Shown here in pieces: positions 20,469 through 32,275 of a stretch of DNA of 64,000 nt (position 1 is its first letter; the number at the start of each line of letters is the position of its first letter). Under the pieces are notes generated by a model. That model was not told where the DNA came from. It saw only the letters and a list, made by a program, of their open reading frames with translations, and made no database searches. Position numbers and translations under genes: made by a program. The stretch lies in NCBI GenBank assembly GCA_030386875.1, contig CM059575.1, positions 20,546,293 through 20,610,292 of the forward strand. The letters are read 5' to 3'. This stretch comes from Morinoia aosen (Eukaryota; Arthropoda; Malacostraca; Amphipoda; Talitridae).

Positions 20469-21213
20469 GTGGATACGGATCGTTCTGGTAAACACAGGAC
20501 TGGCCATCAGAAGCGAAAGAACTGAGAAATCAGTCTCTCCATAACAAAGACTCCAATCACTCTATAAACCTGACTAGTTTGCTCATATGGAGTCTGAATT
20601 TGAGTTCAACCCATAGACCCTGTTCACACCGCGCATAAAATTTACTCCGACCACAAAATTCACTTAACACGCGTAATTTAACCTGACACAAAGTTCGCAC
20701 CACCCACAAAGTCAATTCTACACTCACAGTTGACCTCCGACACATCACACACAACGTTCATCCCATGCAAAATTCACCCCACCACCAAATTCGCCACGAA
20801 CGAAAAAGCGAAGCTAAAACTAGGGTAATTTGAACACAAAAGCCCAGGAGGCCGGGCTTCAAAGCGCGGGCTGTAGCCTGCCTTAATTTAATATGGGATG
20901 AGCAAAAACGCGGCCTCGGAAGCGGGCCGTTCATAGCACGGGCAAAAAATCGGACGGGAATATTCAGGCGGGCCAAAGAGGCGGACCGGCAAAGAGGCTA
21001 ATTAAATTAATGGCGTAGCCAATTGGGGGCGCTAATTATTGTTTAACGCGGGGCCATCCATCGCGTGCCAATTACGAGCACTAATGAGGTTAAGCTGAGG
21101 GCTGCAGGGCTCTCAAGGAGGAGCTCGGCGGATCACAAGACTCCAATCAGACGCTGCAAAATGACTGATTGCATAGGACAGCGGCCGTGCAGGTGAGGTG
21201 TCCTGAAGGGTGG
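20469..21213. other. No gene seen; possible regulatory DNA near 20990-21130
   Basis: No exon is recognised. The stretch 20996-21110 has clustered TAAT/ATTA core motifs (GCTAATTAAATTAATGG, GCTAATTATTG, CCAATTACGAGCACTAATG) in a less AT-rich background, like a homeodomain-binding enhancer. This is a pattern-based suggestion only. Confidence 0.3.
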
Positions 21214-21505
21214 AAAGTGGTAGTCTGTATTGCACGTGATCTATTTCAGAGTGGTGGTCTTCATTGCAGATGATCTATTTCTGGAAGGGGGTCTTCATTT
21301 TAAATGGTCTGTTTTAGGGAAGTGGTCTTTAGTTTAAGATAGTCTATTTCAGGGAGGTGGTCTTTATTTCAGATAGTCTGTTTCAGGGAGGTGGTCTTTA
21401 TTTCAGATAGTCTATTTCAAGGAAATGGTCTTTATTTCAGATAGTCCATTTCATGGAGGTGGTCTTTATTTTAAATAATACATTCAGGGAGGTGGCTTTC
21501 ATTTG
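21214..21505. repeat. 34-bp minisatellite, about 8 units
   Basis: Tandem copies of GGGAGGTGGTCTTTATTTCAG followed by ATAGTCTATTTCA, more diverged at the left end. Confidence 0.85.
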
Positions 21506-21539
21506 AGAGGGGTGCATATTTCACGTGTGTCCAGTGAGG

Positions 21540-21811
21540 GCGGCACACTACGCAACAGGACAGAAAATGCCACACAAGAACACAACATAAGACAGAATGG
21601 CAAAAAACGCGACAAGAAAGTACGATACGCCACAGTCATACACAAAGAAAGGCATGAAATGCCGCAGAAAATTACAATACACCATAGAAATACGCACTAC
21701 GTTACAGAAAGTCACAATACGCCACAGATGAGCAGAACGTGCTATGAAAAGGCACAATAAACACAAGAAGGGCACAATATGCACAAAACATTCCATGCAA
21801 AGCGCCTTACA
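21540..21811. repeat. Degenerate ACAATACGCCAC-type repeat, left flank
   Basis: Irregular repetition of motifs such as CACAATACGCCACAG. The same motifs recur at 22230-22370 and in the 71-bp array, so these look like decayed parts of one satellite-like tract. Confidence 0.55.
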
Positions 21812-21827
21812 TAGTACGCGACAGAGT

Positions 21828-22191
21828 CCCCTCAGGGGGATACAACTATTGTATCTATAGGAAGTAGCGCTCCCAGGGGGAAAATATGAGGGCCCGAGCT
21901 AAAGGTTAGGTAGGCTTTCTTTTTGTTAAGATAACATAGGTTTTTGTTTTGTTACGGATCAACTTTTTTTTCGGTTCACTGCTGTCCTGTTTTTTCAACA
22001 CCTACTACTTTCTTCTTCAACTTTGATCTTGTTTCATGAACTTCTTTCTCATCTAACTGTTTCTATGCCCTTTCAGCATAGATTCCACGTTCCCTTAACT
22101 CCATACTAAATGGTGCCTTCTTCTTTCCTCTCTTTGGATCTCATTTTTTGAGGATAGGAAGGCTTAAACTAACTAATAATCTAATCTAATC
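21828..22191 (+). mobile_element. SINE-like element, family A, copy 2
   Basis: 364 bp on the plus strand, from CCCCTCAGGGGGATACAACT to a TAATC-repeat tail (AATCTAATCTAATC). It is flanked by a perfect 16-bp target duplication TAGTACGCGACAGAGT (21812-21827 and 22192-22207). The head can form small hairpins (GATACAACTATTGTATC). It is inserted within the degenerate ACAATACGCC tract, so that tract predates it. Confidence 0.87.
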
Positions 22192-22229
22192 TAGTACGCG
22201 ACAGAGTTTCTCCCATACAATCGACTAAA

Positions 22230-22465
22230 TTTAAATACTCAAACCAAACCGCAATGCTACGCAAAAAGCCAAAATAAGCTGCAATATCATCGCACAATAT
22301 GCCGAAATGCGCCATAATATTCTCCACTGTACAATGATGAGCCACAACATTAGCGCAATATGCATAGATACGTCATGATTTAATATTTTTTATAATAATA
22401 AAAATTTTTTCCCGTGATATACCACAATACGCGACGGTATCTCACAATGGGCATTATGCGGAAAT
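22230..22465. repeat. Degenerate ACAATACGCCAC-type repeat, right flank
   Basis: Short diverged motifs (CCACAATATGCC, GCCATAATATTC, CGCAATATGC) lead into the homogeneous 71-bp array. Confidence 0.5.
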
Positions 22466-23118
22466 GCGCCACAATATGCGACAAATCCTCGGAATATGCA
22501 ACAATATGCCGCAGTTCTCCGCAGAAAGTTATAAGTGCGCCACAATATGCGACAAATCCTCGGAATATGCAACAGTATGCCGCAGTTCTCCGCAGAAAGT
22601 TATAAGTGCGCCACAATATGCCACAAATCCTCGGAATATGCAACAGTATGCCGCAGTTCTCCGCAGAAAGTTATAAGTGCGCCACAATATGCCACAAATC
22701 CTCGGAATATGCAACAGTATGCCGCAGTTCTCCGCAGAAAGTTATAAGTGCGCCACAATATGCCACAAATCCTCGGAATATGCAACAATATGCCGCAGTT
22801 CTCCGCAGAAAGTTATAAGTGCGCCACAATATGCCACAAATCCTCGGAATATGCAACAGTATGCCGCAGTTCTCCGCAGAAAGTTATAAGTGCGCCACAA
22901 TATGCCACAAATCCTCGGAATATGCAACAGTATGCCGCAGTTCTCCGCAGAAAGTTATAAGTGCGCCACAATATGCGACAAATCCTCGGAATATGCAACA
23001 GTATGCCGCAGTTCTCCGCAGAAAGTTATAAGTGCGCCACAATATGCGACAAATCCTCGGAATATGCAACAATATGCCGCAGTTCTCCGCAGAAAGTTAT
23101 AAGTGCGCCACAATATGC
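22466..23118. repeat. 71-bp minisatellite, about 9 units
   Basis: Near-identical units starting TGCGCCACAATATGC and containing CTCGGAATATGCAAC and CCGCAGTTCTCCGCAGAAAG. Successive units are exactly 71 bp apart. Stop-free 60-70-codon frames recur on both strands at the same spacing and are by-products. Confidence 0.95.
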
Positions 23119-25282
23119 GTCGAGAAAACATGACAGTGAAAAAGTACGAGAAAGAGGGCCTAAAAAAACAGCTTTTGTCCTGAAGTTTGTGAAGTTGAAT
23201 AAAAATTGCTGGCAATTAAGAGTGAGGCGATTTTTTTGCGGGCAAACGAGCATCGAAAGCAAGGCATCTTGCCGAAGAAACAGCAATACTGCATAGAGGT
23301 TGTAAAAATGTCTAGTCATTTTCATATCTACCACAAAAATATTAACTAATTTTCCTCAAACTAGTAATAAAAATTAGTCTATCTTGCAAATTAAACGTTA
23401 TGACAAAAGACTTTCGCATTTCAACACACAGTGCGCATTAATAACTAGTTATAATCATAAGAAAAAAATTAATCTTTCTGTCAACTTGCAAATCAAACCT
23501 TATGACAAAAAATCAACGAGGCCCATGCTTGGGTAATATAGAGTGGTTAGACATGCTGTTAAATTTGGCACTTTATTGGAACGTCTGGTTCCTTGAATAA
23601 AGTTAATTAACAAAACACATAATCCACAATGATGTTTCTAACCTAGTTAATTCATAGAACAGACCGTTTTTCTGAATTATTTCATTGTTAAACAAACTTA
23701 TTTATTAAACATACAAGTTAGTAGTGATATTGATAACAGAATTCATTAAAATACAATTATTTAACTCTTCATACTTTTCCTAAAAACGAAAAAAAAACTT
23801 TGTTCCGTCTGCTTCTTTTCAACAAAAACCAACTCACCAAAACCGAAAGTACATTCACTTCTATGAACAAAATTAATAAATAACCGAACGAGAGGAGACA
23901 CATGTGCAGTTGACATAAGTGATCGCTTTTGACTTATACAAGCGCACTCTAACTGAAGTTGTAACAAAAAGCTTATCAATGAACTCTCTACTTCCCCTTA
24001 TCCCACCTGTGACCCTTTAGATTTATTAAATTCGCGCACGCACATTGCTCATTATCAAAAAAGTTTTCCTATTTCCACAACCAATAACGACAGCACTCGT
24101 CAGAAATAAAGCATAAATAACGCAAGTCACCCCTCAAGCGGTAACTAAATTGGGACTGGGCGAATTAAGCCACCGCAGGATCTGGTAGCGTCTAGTGCTC
24201 TCCAGGCCACAGCCTCAGGTGCCTCATTCTCAATCCCATGTATTTTATAATTGAATAGTGCCGAGTGGAAACGATGAGGTTTGACGTTGCGATGAACAAG
24301 TTTAACACAAAATTTGTCTAACTAATGTATTGTAATTATCTATCACTAGATATGACATACACACATTATATATGTAATGTTACATGTGCTTTATGTGTAG
24401 TTGTATAATCGTTTTTACTTCGGAATTCTTTAAATGCTTAAATTTTAGGAATAATCAAAAAATTTCATTATTCGAGGTGCCAGAATGATCCGCAAACTTT
24501 TATGTAATAGAATAAATAAGCGAATGCAATATTGCCGGAGTTTCATATTTTTGAACAATTTAAATTATTTATATCCACAAGCAATGCATAAGTGGAATCG
24601 TTACTGAGAACTGTGAAAATCAACACAAAGACACATACCTATTTCGCATCACATAAAATAACAAAATCAAATACTATCTAAAAATTGTACCGATTCGGAA
24701 GTGCACTGAATAAGTATTCAAAATAAAAGTGCAATAGATGCTACAACGTCAATTAATATTGTTACCAAACCTATAGGTAACGGAAAATTAGCTATTGAAA
24801 TCATGTAAAAAAGAAGCAAGAAATGACCTCAGAAAAGATTCTGCTTGTGTCCAGCTGGTAGTAATTGCATTAACAGAGAAAACTTCAATTAATCGGAGAG
24901 AAAAGAGGAAAATTCAGTCCAAATTGAACACCACAAAATCTAGAAATAAGAGAACTACATTGGGCCTGAAGCAAATAAAATGAGACCAATTTGATATAAG
25001 CTATACAGACAGCTGGAAAAGATATCAAGCCAATAAAATAGGAGTTTCACTCGTAATAAATTCGATAAAAGAAAAGTATAGACAGCCAAAAAGCAAAGTT
25101 CTCTGTAAGAAAATCCGGAATAAATAAACCCTGTCCAGCTTGGACCAAATATGCCACTTCTGAACAAGCTTTAAAGTAGCAATATCATTACGCTAACTGA
25201 ATTTTCGCGTCATAAAATGCAAAATTTCCCTAACTTCCTTTCACGATTCGTTACTTCCCGTGCACGAGGCAGCGTTCTCGTA
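23119..25282. other. No gene seen (AT-rich single-copy DNA)
   Basis: Long AT-rich stretch with no exon-like or transposon signal. A weak pair of similar segments, CTTGCAAATTAAACGTTATGACAAAA (about 23383) and CTTGCAAATCAAACCTTATGACAAAA (about 23485), shows an old local duplication of about 100 bp. Confidence 0.35.
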
Positions 25283-26012
25283 AAATCAACATTAGCAAGC
25301 CGGTAAAATTAACATTAGCCAGCAGGTGAAATCAACATTAGCAAGCAGGTAAAATCAACATTAGCAAGCAGGTAAAATCAACATTAGCAAGCAGGTAAAA
25401 TCAACATTAGCAAGCAGGTAAAATCAACATTAGCTAGCAGGTAAAATCAACATTAGCAAGCAGGTAAAATCAACATTAGCAAGCAGGTAAAATCAACATT
25501 AGCAAGCAGGTAAAATCAACATTAGCAAGCAGGTAAAATCAACATTAGCAAGCAGGTAAAATCAACATTAGCAAGCAGGTAAAATCAACATTAGCAAGCA
25601 GGTAAAATCAACATTAGCAAGCAGGTAAAATCAACATTAGCTAGCAGGTAAAATCAACATTAGCAAGCAGGTAAAATCAACATTAGCAAGCAGGTAAAAT
25701 CAACATTAGCAAGCAGGGAAAATCAACATTAGCAAGCAGGTAAAATCAACATTAGCAAGCAGGTAAAATAAACATTAGCAAGCAGGTAAAATCAACATTA
25801 GCAAGCAGGTAAAATCAGCATTAGCTAGCAGGTAAAATCAACTTTAGCAAGGAGGCAAAACCAACATTAGCATCATGTAAAATCAACATTAGCATGCATG
25901 TAAAATCAACATTAGCTAGCAGGTAAAATCAACATTTGCAAGCAGCTATAATCAACTTCAGCAAGTAGGCAAAATCAACATTAGCATGCATGTAAAATCA
26001 ACATTAGCACGC
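25283..26012. repeat. 23-bp minisatellite, about 31 units
   Basis: Units of AAAATCAACATTAGCAAGC plus AGGT. It is homogeneous from about 25330 to 25830 and decays at the right end (TAGCATGCATGT variants). Confidence 0.95.
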
Positions 26013-27029
26013 AGGTAATCGAAAACAACCCAAGGCATTTCCGTACGCCGGTAGCAGCGCTCGCGAACGACATTCTTTAGAGCACTCTGTAGTTATCGCT
26101 AATTACTGATTCTAATTTGCAAATGCTCATTGAACTCATTAGCTCGGCTCATTAGAGCATTTTTGGCGAATCATCAGTGGATCTAATTACGGTGGCTTTC
26201 ACTCGGCCCCATATTTGCGGTGACGTGAATCGACTTTCCCACAACGAAAAGTCATTACGGAATGACTGAATTTCAGGCAACGATTTTGGGGCTGCGGAGA
26301 GGCGAGTGAATCACGATGTGGTTGCGTCATCAAACGGTGCCGTCTTCTTTACTGCATATTAACGACAGTCTATCTAATTCTTCATCAATGAACGCCTTTA
26401 TCACGGCTGGCCTTGATCACAACATTTCTTCTTTGCACGGCTTTGGTCACTACATGCCTTCATCATCTCAGACCTTCATCACCAAATGCCCGGCTGCTAC
26501 ATCACCAAATGCAGTTACCCTGTTATTTCAGATCTACAACCCACCTTCATCAGTGTGTGTGTTGAACCCTCACATACCGCATAATACTGAAAAAAATTTG
26601 TGCAACGAATTCCATGCTGCCTCCATGCCAAATACTATCATTGTGCAAAAAATTCCATGCTTCTTCCATGCCAAATACAATCATTGTACTTTTCTCTAAC
26701 ATTTTGGCTCGAGTTAATCGAAGCGTGTAAAATTCCTAGGAATAAATTTCATAGTAGTAATATCCATGACAACGTGGTTTTAATTTTCCTCAAAACTTTC
26801 CCTTTTGAAGTTTCAATCAATGGCTGTGTATGCATAAGGAAAAATCATAAAGAAATTCGAGGACATGACCCTATTAAAATCAGCCACCAATTTAATACAC
26901 GCGTATAGAAGCACATTAGAAAATTTAGCACAATGAGTATTCAACAGTAGTAGTTCAAGAGCATTCCTGCGGAAGGATATAAAGTAAGAACAGCATGAAC
27001 AGCAATGCTGCTTCAAATAATCCTACATA
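26013..27029. other. No certain gene; possible conserved non-coding block
   Basis: 26090-26300 is less AT-rich, with several TAAT cores (GCTAATTACTGATTCTAATTTGC, CTCATTAGCTCGGCTCATTAG, TCTAATTACGG), resembling regulatory DNA. At 26610-26695 a 42-bp segment (ATTCCATGCTGCCTCCATGC...) is duplicated. The 127-codon plus frame 26316-26699 crosses these and has no recognised domain. Confidence 0.3.
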
Positions 27030-27227
27030 TCACACACTCATATGAGTAGACGTCTCCAGTGAATCATCAGGTTCGATGAGGTTGAGGTATAGGCGCGAGG
27101 GTAACGCTCCAGGCTCGGTAGGCGAGGCGCACATCGAGGGGGACATGAACGCTGTGTTGCTGAGGACGCGGCGCTTGTTTCTCCTGCGCCGAGTTGGAGT
27201 GCGCGGCTCCTGATCAAAGGAGCGAGG
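27030..27227 (-). CDS. Probable terminal coding exon of an unidentified gene
   Basis: A GC-rich island in AT-rich DNA. On the minus strand an acceptor with a pyrimidine tract (CCCCTTCTAG|CCTCGC) precedes exactly 66 codons in frame, ending in TGA at 27032-27030; a second possible acceptor (GATCAG|GAG) lies 18 bp further in. The translation contains a basic run TRRRRNKRRV, a Ser/Pro-rich middle (FMSPSMCASPTEPG) and an acidic C-terminus (NLIEPDDSLET). Codons are mostly G/C-ending, unlike the surroundings. The basic run could be a nuclear-localisation or proprotein-cleavage signal. I do not recognise the family, and the upstream exons were not found. Confidence 0.4.
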   Translation of the reverse strand, partial: PRSFDQEPRTPTRRRRNKRRVLSNTAFMSPSMCASPTEPGALPSRLYLNLIEPDDSLETSTHMSV

Positions 27228-28797
27228 CTAGAAGGGGCACTTGTGAGTTAACAAGCGGTCCTCGATGACGGCGCAGAGTGGGTCTGCGACGGCCTAATGA
27301 AGGCTGTTAAGCGAAATGATTACTACCTCCCTAATTTTGCGTCAACTTTCGAATGAATCGCAATTTCCTCGCAAATTTGGACAGCAAAGTTTCTCTCCTG
27401 CTTCACCTTCTCCTCCTTTAGAATTTCCTCGACTTCCCTTCCCGCCTCTCATGCTTCCCTGCTCTCCCTCTCCAAATAAGCCTGCATGTAATTGAGCCAG
27501 TGAAAGCAACTAGCCGACATGACGGCTATCCTTCACTACGTAACAAAAAAATAACATCGTTACGGGTATTCCAATACGAGACGCTCAGTATTCTTCTTAC
27601 TTGAACAAATAAATATTGAACACAAAAGAAGCGTCACTCAGGGACAACACTACTCGGCAAGTTGAAATGGAAGAGCAGAGTCGTCGGAGCTACGCTGCTT
27701 GCGTGGCAGATAGATGAGCCGCCAAATTGTCACGGTCCCAACAGATCGTCTGTTCTTTGGCGACTTTTTAAGCAAATGGGCGCCTCTGAAAAGCCCATTG
27801 TGCCCGTCTTGCTGCTGATGAATGAGGCCCCGATTAAAGCGGTGCCTCTGAAAGAGGGATGTGCGGCCCTCTATTCGCGGGGTTTGAAGGGCGCTCGCTC
27901 AGCAGCACTCCATCATGTCGTGTAGTTTTCAATCTCCCACAAAAAATGAGCTACAATCCCACGCAAAAAGTGAGCTACACCGAATTAAAAGTAACACAGT
28001 TCAAATTAGTAGTCCAAACGAAATATGGAACTCAAAGAGTAAAATGAGATGAAGTACACTTACAAAGAGCGGTAAATTACGACTCCAAGCGAGATCGGCC
28101 TCGCGCAAAATTGAGTCGAAACAGCCAAAATTTATGAAACCGCTACACTGCTGTGCGGTGCGGCCACACATTTGGCGCTTTTTCTCAAGAAGGAGCTGAA
28201 AATTCAAATGCTTTTCTTACTTGAAATTTTACCAAATTTAGAGAGGAAGTGTTGTTCTTAAAGTAATTAATAACGAACTCCTCTTTCCCTCCCGATTCTC
28301 TCCTTATATAGATATACGGGTATAGAGGATATAGTATAATTAATAGAAGCTCTTGTGATATAGTAGAAGCACTTGGCCAGCTCGCACCTCACACTTTCAT
28401 CCTTAGGTTTAGAGGCAAAAACCATCCTCATTACAATGTGACTGTGAACCTGAAATTATCACTAAGGGCGTTGTGAGATGTTCATTTCCTGACACAAGCT
28501 CTCTCCCCAGTCCGAAGTAGCACAAGTTTCACTTAAAACACAAAAACGCAATCAAGCTTCAAGTTGACGCCGAAATCGAGCAACGTAACACGAAGTGAAA
28601 GTTAGGGAGTGAAATTGATAGGACTCTTTTTCTATAGTGCGTAATTTCGCTGGAAAAGGGTTATAGTGCTGGCGTAGCGATGGCGACGTAGTGGTGCAGG
28701 CGCTGTAATGCAGATGCAGTAGTAAAGACACTGAAGTGAAGACACAGTGATGATGATGCAGTGGTGAAAATCTAGAGATGAAGGCACAGTGGCGATG
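27228..28797. other. No certain gene
   Basis: 27660-27930 is relatively GC-rich and holds an 87-codon plus frame starting with TTG (VLLLMNEAPIKAVPLKEG region) with no recognised domain or splice context; it may be conserved non-coding DNA. The rest is AT-rich and featureless. Confidence 0.3.
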
Positions 28798-29432
28798 GCG
28801 CAGTGAACAAGACGCAGTGAACAAGACGCAGTAAACAAGACACAATGAACAAGACGCAGTGAACAAGGCGCAGTGGACAAGACGCAGTGAACAAGACGCA
28901 GTGAACAAGGCGCAGTGAACAAGACGCAGTGAACAAGACACAGTGAACAAGACGCAGTGAACAAGACGCAGTGAACAAGACGCAGTGAACAAGGCGCAGT
29001 GAACAAGACACAGTGAACAAGACACAGTGAACAAGACGCAGTGAACAAGACGCAGTGAATAAGACGCAGTGAACAAGACGCAGTGAACAAGACACAGTGA
29101 ACAAGACACAGTGAACAAGACACAGTGAACAAGACACAGTGAACAAGACACAGTGAACAAGACACAGTGAACAAGACACAGTGAACAAGACACAGTGAAC
29201 AAGACACAGTGAACAAGACACAGTGAACAAGACGCAGTGAACAAGACGCAGAGAACAAGACACAGTGAACAAGACGCAGTGAACAAGACGCAGTGAACAA
29301 GACGCGGTGAACAAGACGCGGTGAACAAGACGCAGTGAACAAGACACAGTGAACAAGACACAGTGAACAAGACACAGTGAACAAGACGCAGTGAACAAGA
29401 CGCAGTGAACAAGACGCAGTGAACAAGACGCA
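28798..29432. repeat. 14-bp minisatellite, about 45 units
   Basis: Tandem GACGCAGTGAACAA with GACACAG and GGCGCAG variants. A central block (about 29090-29225) is purely GACACAG. All three minus frames are stop-free, producing overlapping 230-297-codon Cys/Leu/Val/His-rich frames. Three simultaneous long frames from one unit show this is repeat geometry, not coding. Confidence 0.95.
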
Positions 29433-31149
29433 GCGGTGAAGGCAAGAGTTATGCAGGCTGCCACAGTAATATCACTAGCACCGCTTTAATATCCATGTTA
29501 ACTGCCCAGCATTTCGCAAACATTTGCATGCGTTAGATGACAGCGCACCGTCCCTGACAGAGACGGTACAGCCTTGAAGCTCCACTCGTCAGTCCTGCAA
29601 AATTTGTAGCGCCTTCTCTTCGCTTTTAAAATGAAGAGAAAATGGCCATTGCTCTGAAATCTGCTTTTGCACTTAGATGTGTGCCTTGGGATTGAAGAAT
29701 TACGAATGGGTTACCTCCGGAGAAATTTGCACATAAGCTTATAGTTATCGAAAAACTTATACTTATTGACGTGATGACTGCAGGTTGGTCTGCAGGCTGA
29801 TCAGCAGCATTATGAAGATCCTTCAGTGGCCCTAGTGAGTCCCTCCGCAGGAGACGTGTTAACTAGATTATCCTGCCTTCAAGATCACAGGAGCTTCTGA
29901 AACTAGAACTCTGGCCTGAGCATACGGGACGAACCTCGAATTCTGGCTGCCCAACACGCGAGAAATTTATAAAAAGCTAAGTGGACGAGCACTATTATTG
30001 TCCTACTGTAACTGTTTTAGATTCCTCAGCTCAAATTTGACGATAATTTTTTTTTTTGGTTTGTTTCTTGTTACTGTTATTTTTGTATATTTTTTGCAGT
30101 AACTCAACCGAAGTTTCAAAGTAACAAAATTTATTCAACATTGACTTAGATGCAAATAGCATTATTCGTTACATCCTGTAAACACTTAAACCACTGCCCG
30201 GCACTTTATAATTCAAAATTTGAGCAATTCCCCAGCAGAAAATGAAGAGGACATGCGCCCTCTGAGCTGAAATAGCAAATCCCTTTACACTGAAATTGAC
30301 GAAATTAACTGCTTAATCCCTTAATCAAATGGCAACTTTTATGAGCTTTCCTCTAGAGAAAGCTTGCAAAATTACACAGCATTCCTTTCGAAAAGATGAC
30401 AAACGCTGTGCTGGTGCGAGTGCATTCGATTCAAAGAGCCCTAATACTACAACCATTCGCGAAAAACACCTCATTCCTACTGCGTTGAAATTCTTTTAAT
30501 TAGAGCCTCCTAAAATAATAAATGTTTCCCCATTGGAGCAATGTTGAGCCTACCTTCTGGAAATTTGAACGTTTTTATAAACAAATTAACTAAATTAATA
30601 CAGTCTGTGCACAACCCTAGCTATGTTGATGTAATAACTTGTGCAGATTTCAGTCCGGGCTTCTCAAATATGGGAAATTGCGAAACAACCTTAAAGTAGT
30701 TGAAATCCTTCATCCCATTATGAGTGAACCAAAAATTTCTGTCTCACTAATAGCCATATATTCACCAAGCCTCCAACCAATGCTTTATTGTAATTCCGAT
30801 TTCTGGCATACCAGAGAATATTCCAACATTCATTATAAAAAAACATGTTCTTCATGAACAAAATTCCAATTTAATCGAGACAGTTTTGTTCTGTCACCCT
30901 AATTCACTTACCCCTAAAAGCATGATGAAACTCAATCAGAAGCTGAATTCAAGTCACGTTCAAAATAAAACTAACATTGACAAAACCATCATCAGCAAGA
31001 AAAATTAAAAAAAAAACATATCAAATAGATGATGTCCGATCATGCCCAGTACAGCTACACGCAAAAAAAGTAAAAGCTCTGGAACACCAGAGAAATTACT
31101 TAGAAAAATGACAGGCATATTTTGTCTTGTTTTGTGAGGGAAAATGTTT
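29433..31149. other. No gene seen; contains MITE fragment
   Basis: AT-rich DNA without exon signals. The only recognisable item is the piggyBac-like MITE fragment at 29790-29862. Confidence 0.35.
29790..29862. mobile_element. Fragment of the piggyBac-like MITE family
   Basis: Shares AGCAGCATTATGAA and the end GACGTGTTAA with the elements at 4222-4450 and 42550-42747. The right TTAA is at 29859-29862. The left half is too diverged to bound. Confidence 0.45.
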
Positions 31150-32275
31150 TTCTCGAAGTGTATAGGAGATTAGGAGTTTGTTATTGGCGAAATCAGAGCG
31201 TCCAAACAGAGTTATTTTGCCAAAAACAATTACTGAGTTCAAGAACAAAGCAAAAAATATGGGGCATTTAAACAATCAACAAAACACTTTCAAAACTATT
31301 TCACGAAGTACTGTGTTTCTACACGTTACCGAAGGTATTGTAGATATATTCAGGAATCATTTTAATAATATAAGTTGAAATATTGCTGCAAAAATACAAC
31401 AATTATTCCACTCGTCAGTTACGTTACCTTGCAGATTTAAGCTCAAATCAGTCTTTCCATCGTGAACCTTCTTGTAAGTGCTGCAGATGTTTCTAGTTGC
31501 GTTAAAGCACTAAAAAACTAATCAGGAAGGAAACAATTTTCAGATGATATGCTAAAATACGTAGCACCTCTAACCTCGTTTTTATTTGCTGATGTTATAA
31601 CTAAATCTTTCTCGTTTGACATCTTATCTAGTCCGTTACAATGTGCGAGAGTAGCTCCAATCTTCAAAAGCGATGACAAACCTGCATCAATAACTGTTGA
31701 CTAATTTCATCATTGACGGTTATTGGTAAGAATTTCGACAGAATTAATAGTACCTATTCAAGCAAGTATACTTTTAACAGACGTGTAATTCACATCTCTA
31801 CACCATTTTTACAAGCAAATAGATTTTGTTTCAAAGAATCAACTCAGGCCATTCTAAATCATCTACAATTCTTACATTAAATTTTAAATGAGGTAATATC
31901 AGAACATTCTATTTCCCCCGACTCAACATTTGATTGTGCGCACCATAACTTACTTAGTCACAATTATACCACTAAACATAATGTAGGCGATCTTCACGAA
32001 TGGTTCAGATCTTACCCCCGTAAACAGTCTGTTGTAATTGGCAATTAAAATTTGGCGCTGGAAAACATAACCAATGAATTCCTCAAGGATCTGTTTTTGG
32101 GCCTCTTATATTCTGTATTTTGTTAGTGATATTTTGGAATCAATATATTTCTTCAAATTCATACTTTTTGTTAATGACAGTTTATTTTCGGGCTTCTCCT
32201 CCAAAAACGACTCAAGAACTGTTAATGAAATAAATCAAAAACAAAAATGTTTCAGTCTGGCTCGTGGTAAATGAA
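31150..32275 (+). pseudogene. Degenerate non-LTR retrotransposon (jockey/CR1-type reverse transcriptase relic)
   Basis: Across the three plus frames the order of motifs of a LINE reverse transcriptase can be followed. About 31640: CARVAPIFKSDDK (family form: VxPIFKxGD). About 31820: LQANRFCFKESTQAILNHL (QxGFxxxxST-AIL). About 31985: DLHEWFRSYPRKQSVVI (WFxSYLxxRxQxV). About 32080: PQGSVFGPLIFCIL (PQGSxLGPLLF). About 32155: ILFVNDSLF where the catalytic FADD box should be; the Ala-Asp-Asp has become Val-Asn-Asp. Many stops and frameshifts break it, so it is an old, inactive copy. Neither the endonuclease nor a 3' tail is recognisable. Confidence 0.7.

Noticed and set aside
22380-23334. Repeated 60-110-codon frames on both strands
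   Set aside because: Spaced exactly 71 bp apart; they are copies of one stop-free repeat unit.
28552-29464. Three overlapping 230-297-codon Cys-rich frames on the minus strand
   Set aside because: They occupy all three frames of a stop-free 14-bp repeat; no protein needs three simultaneous frames and none has an upstream signal.
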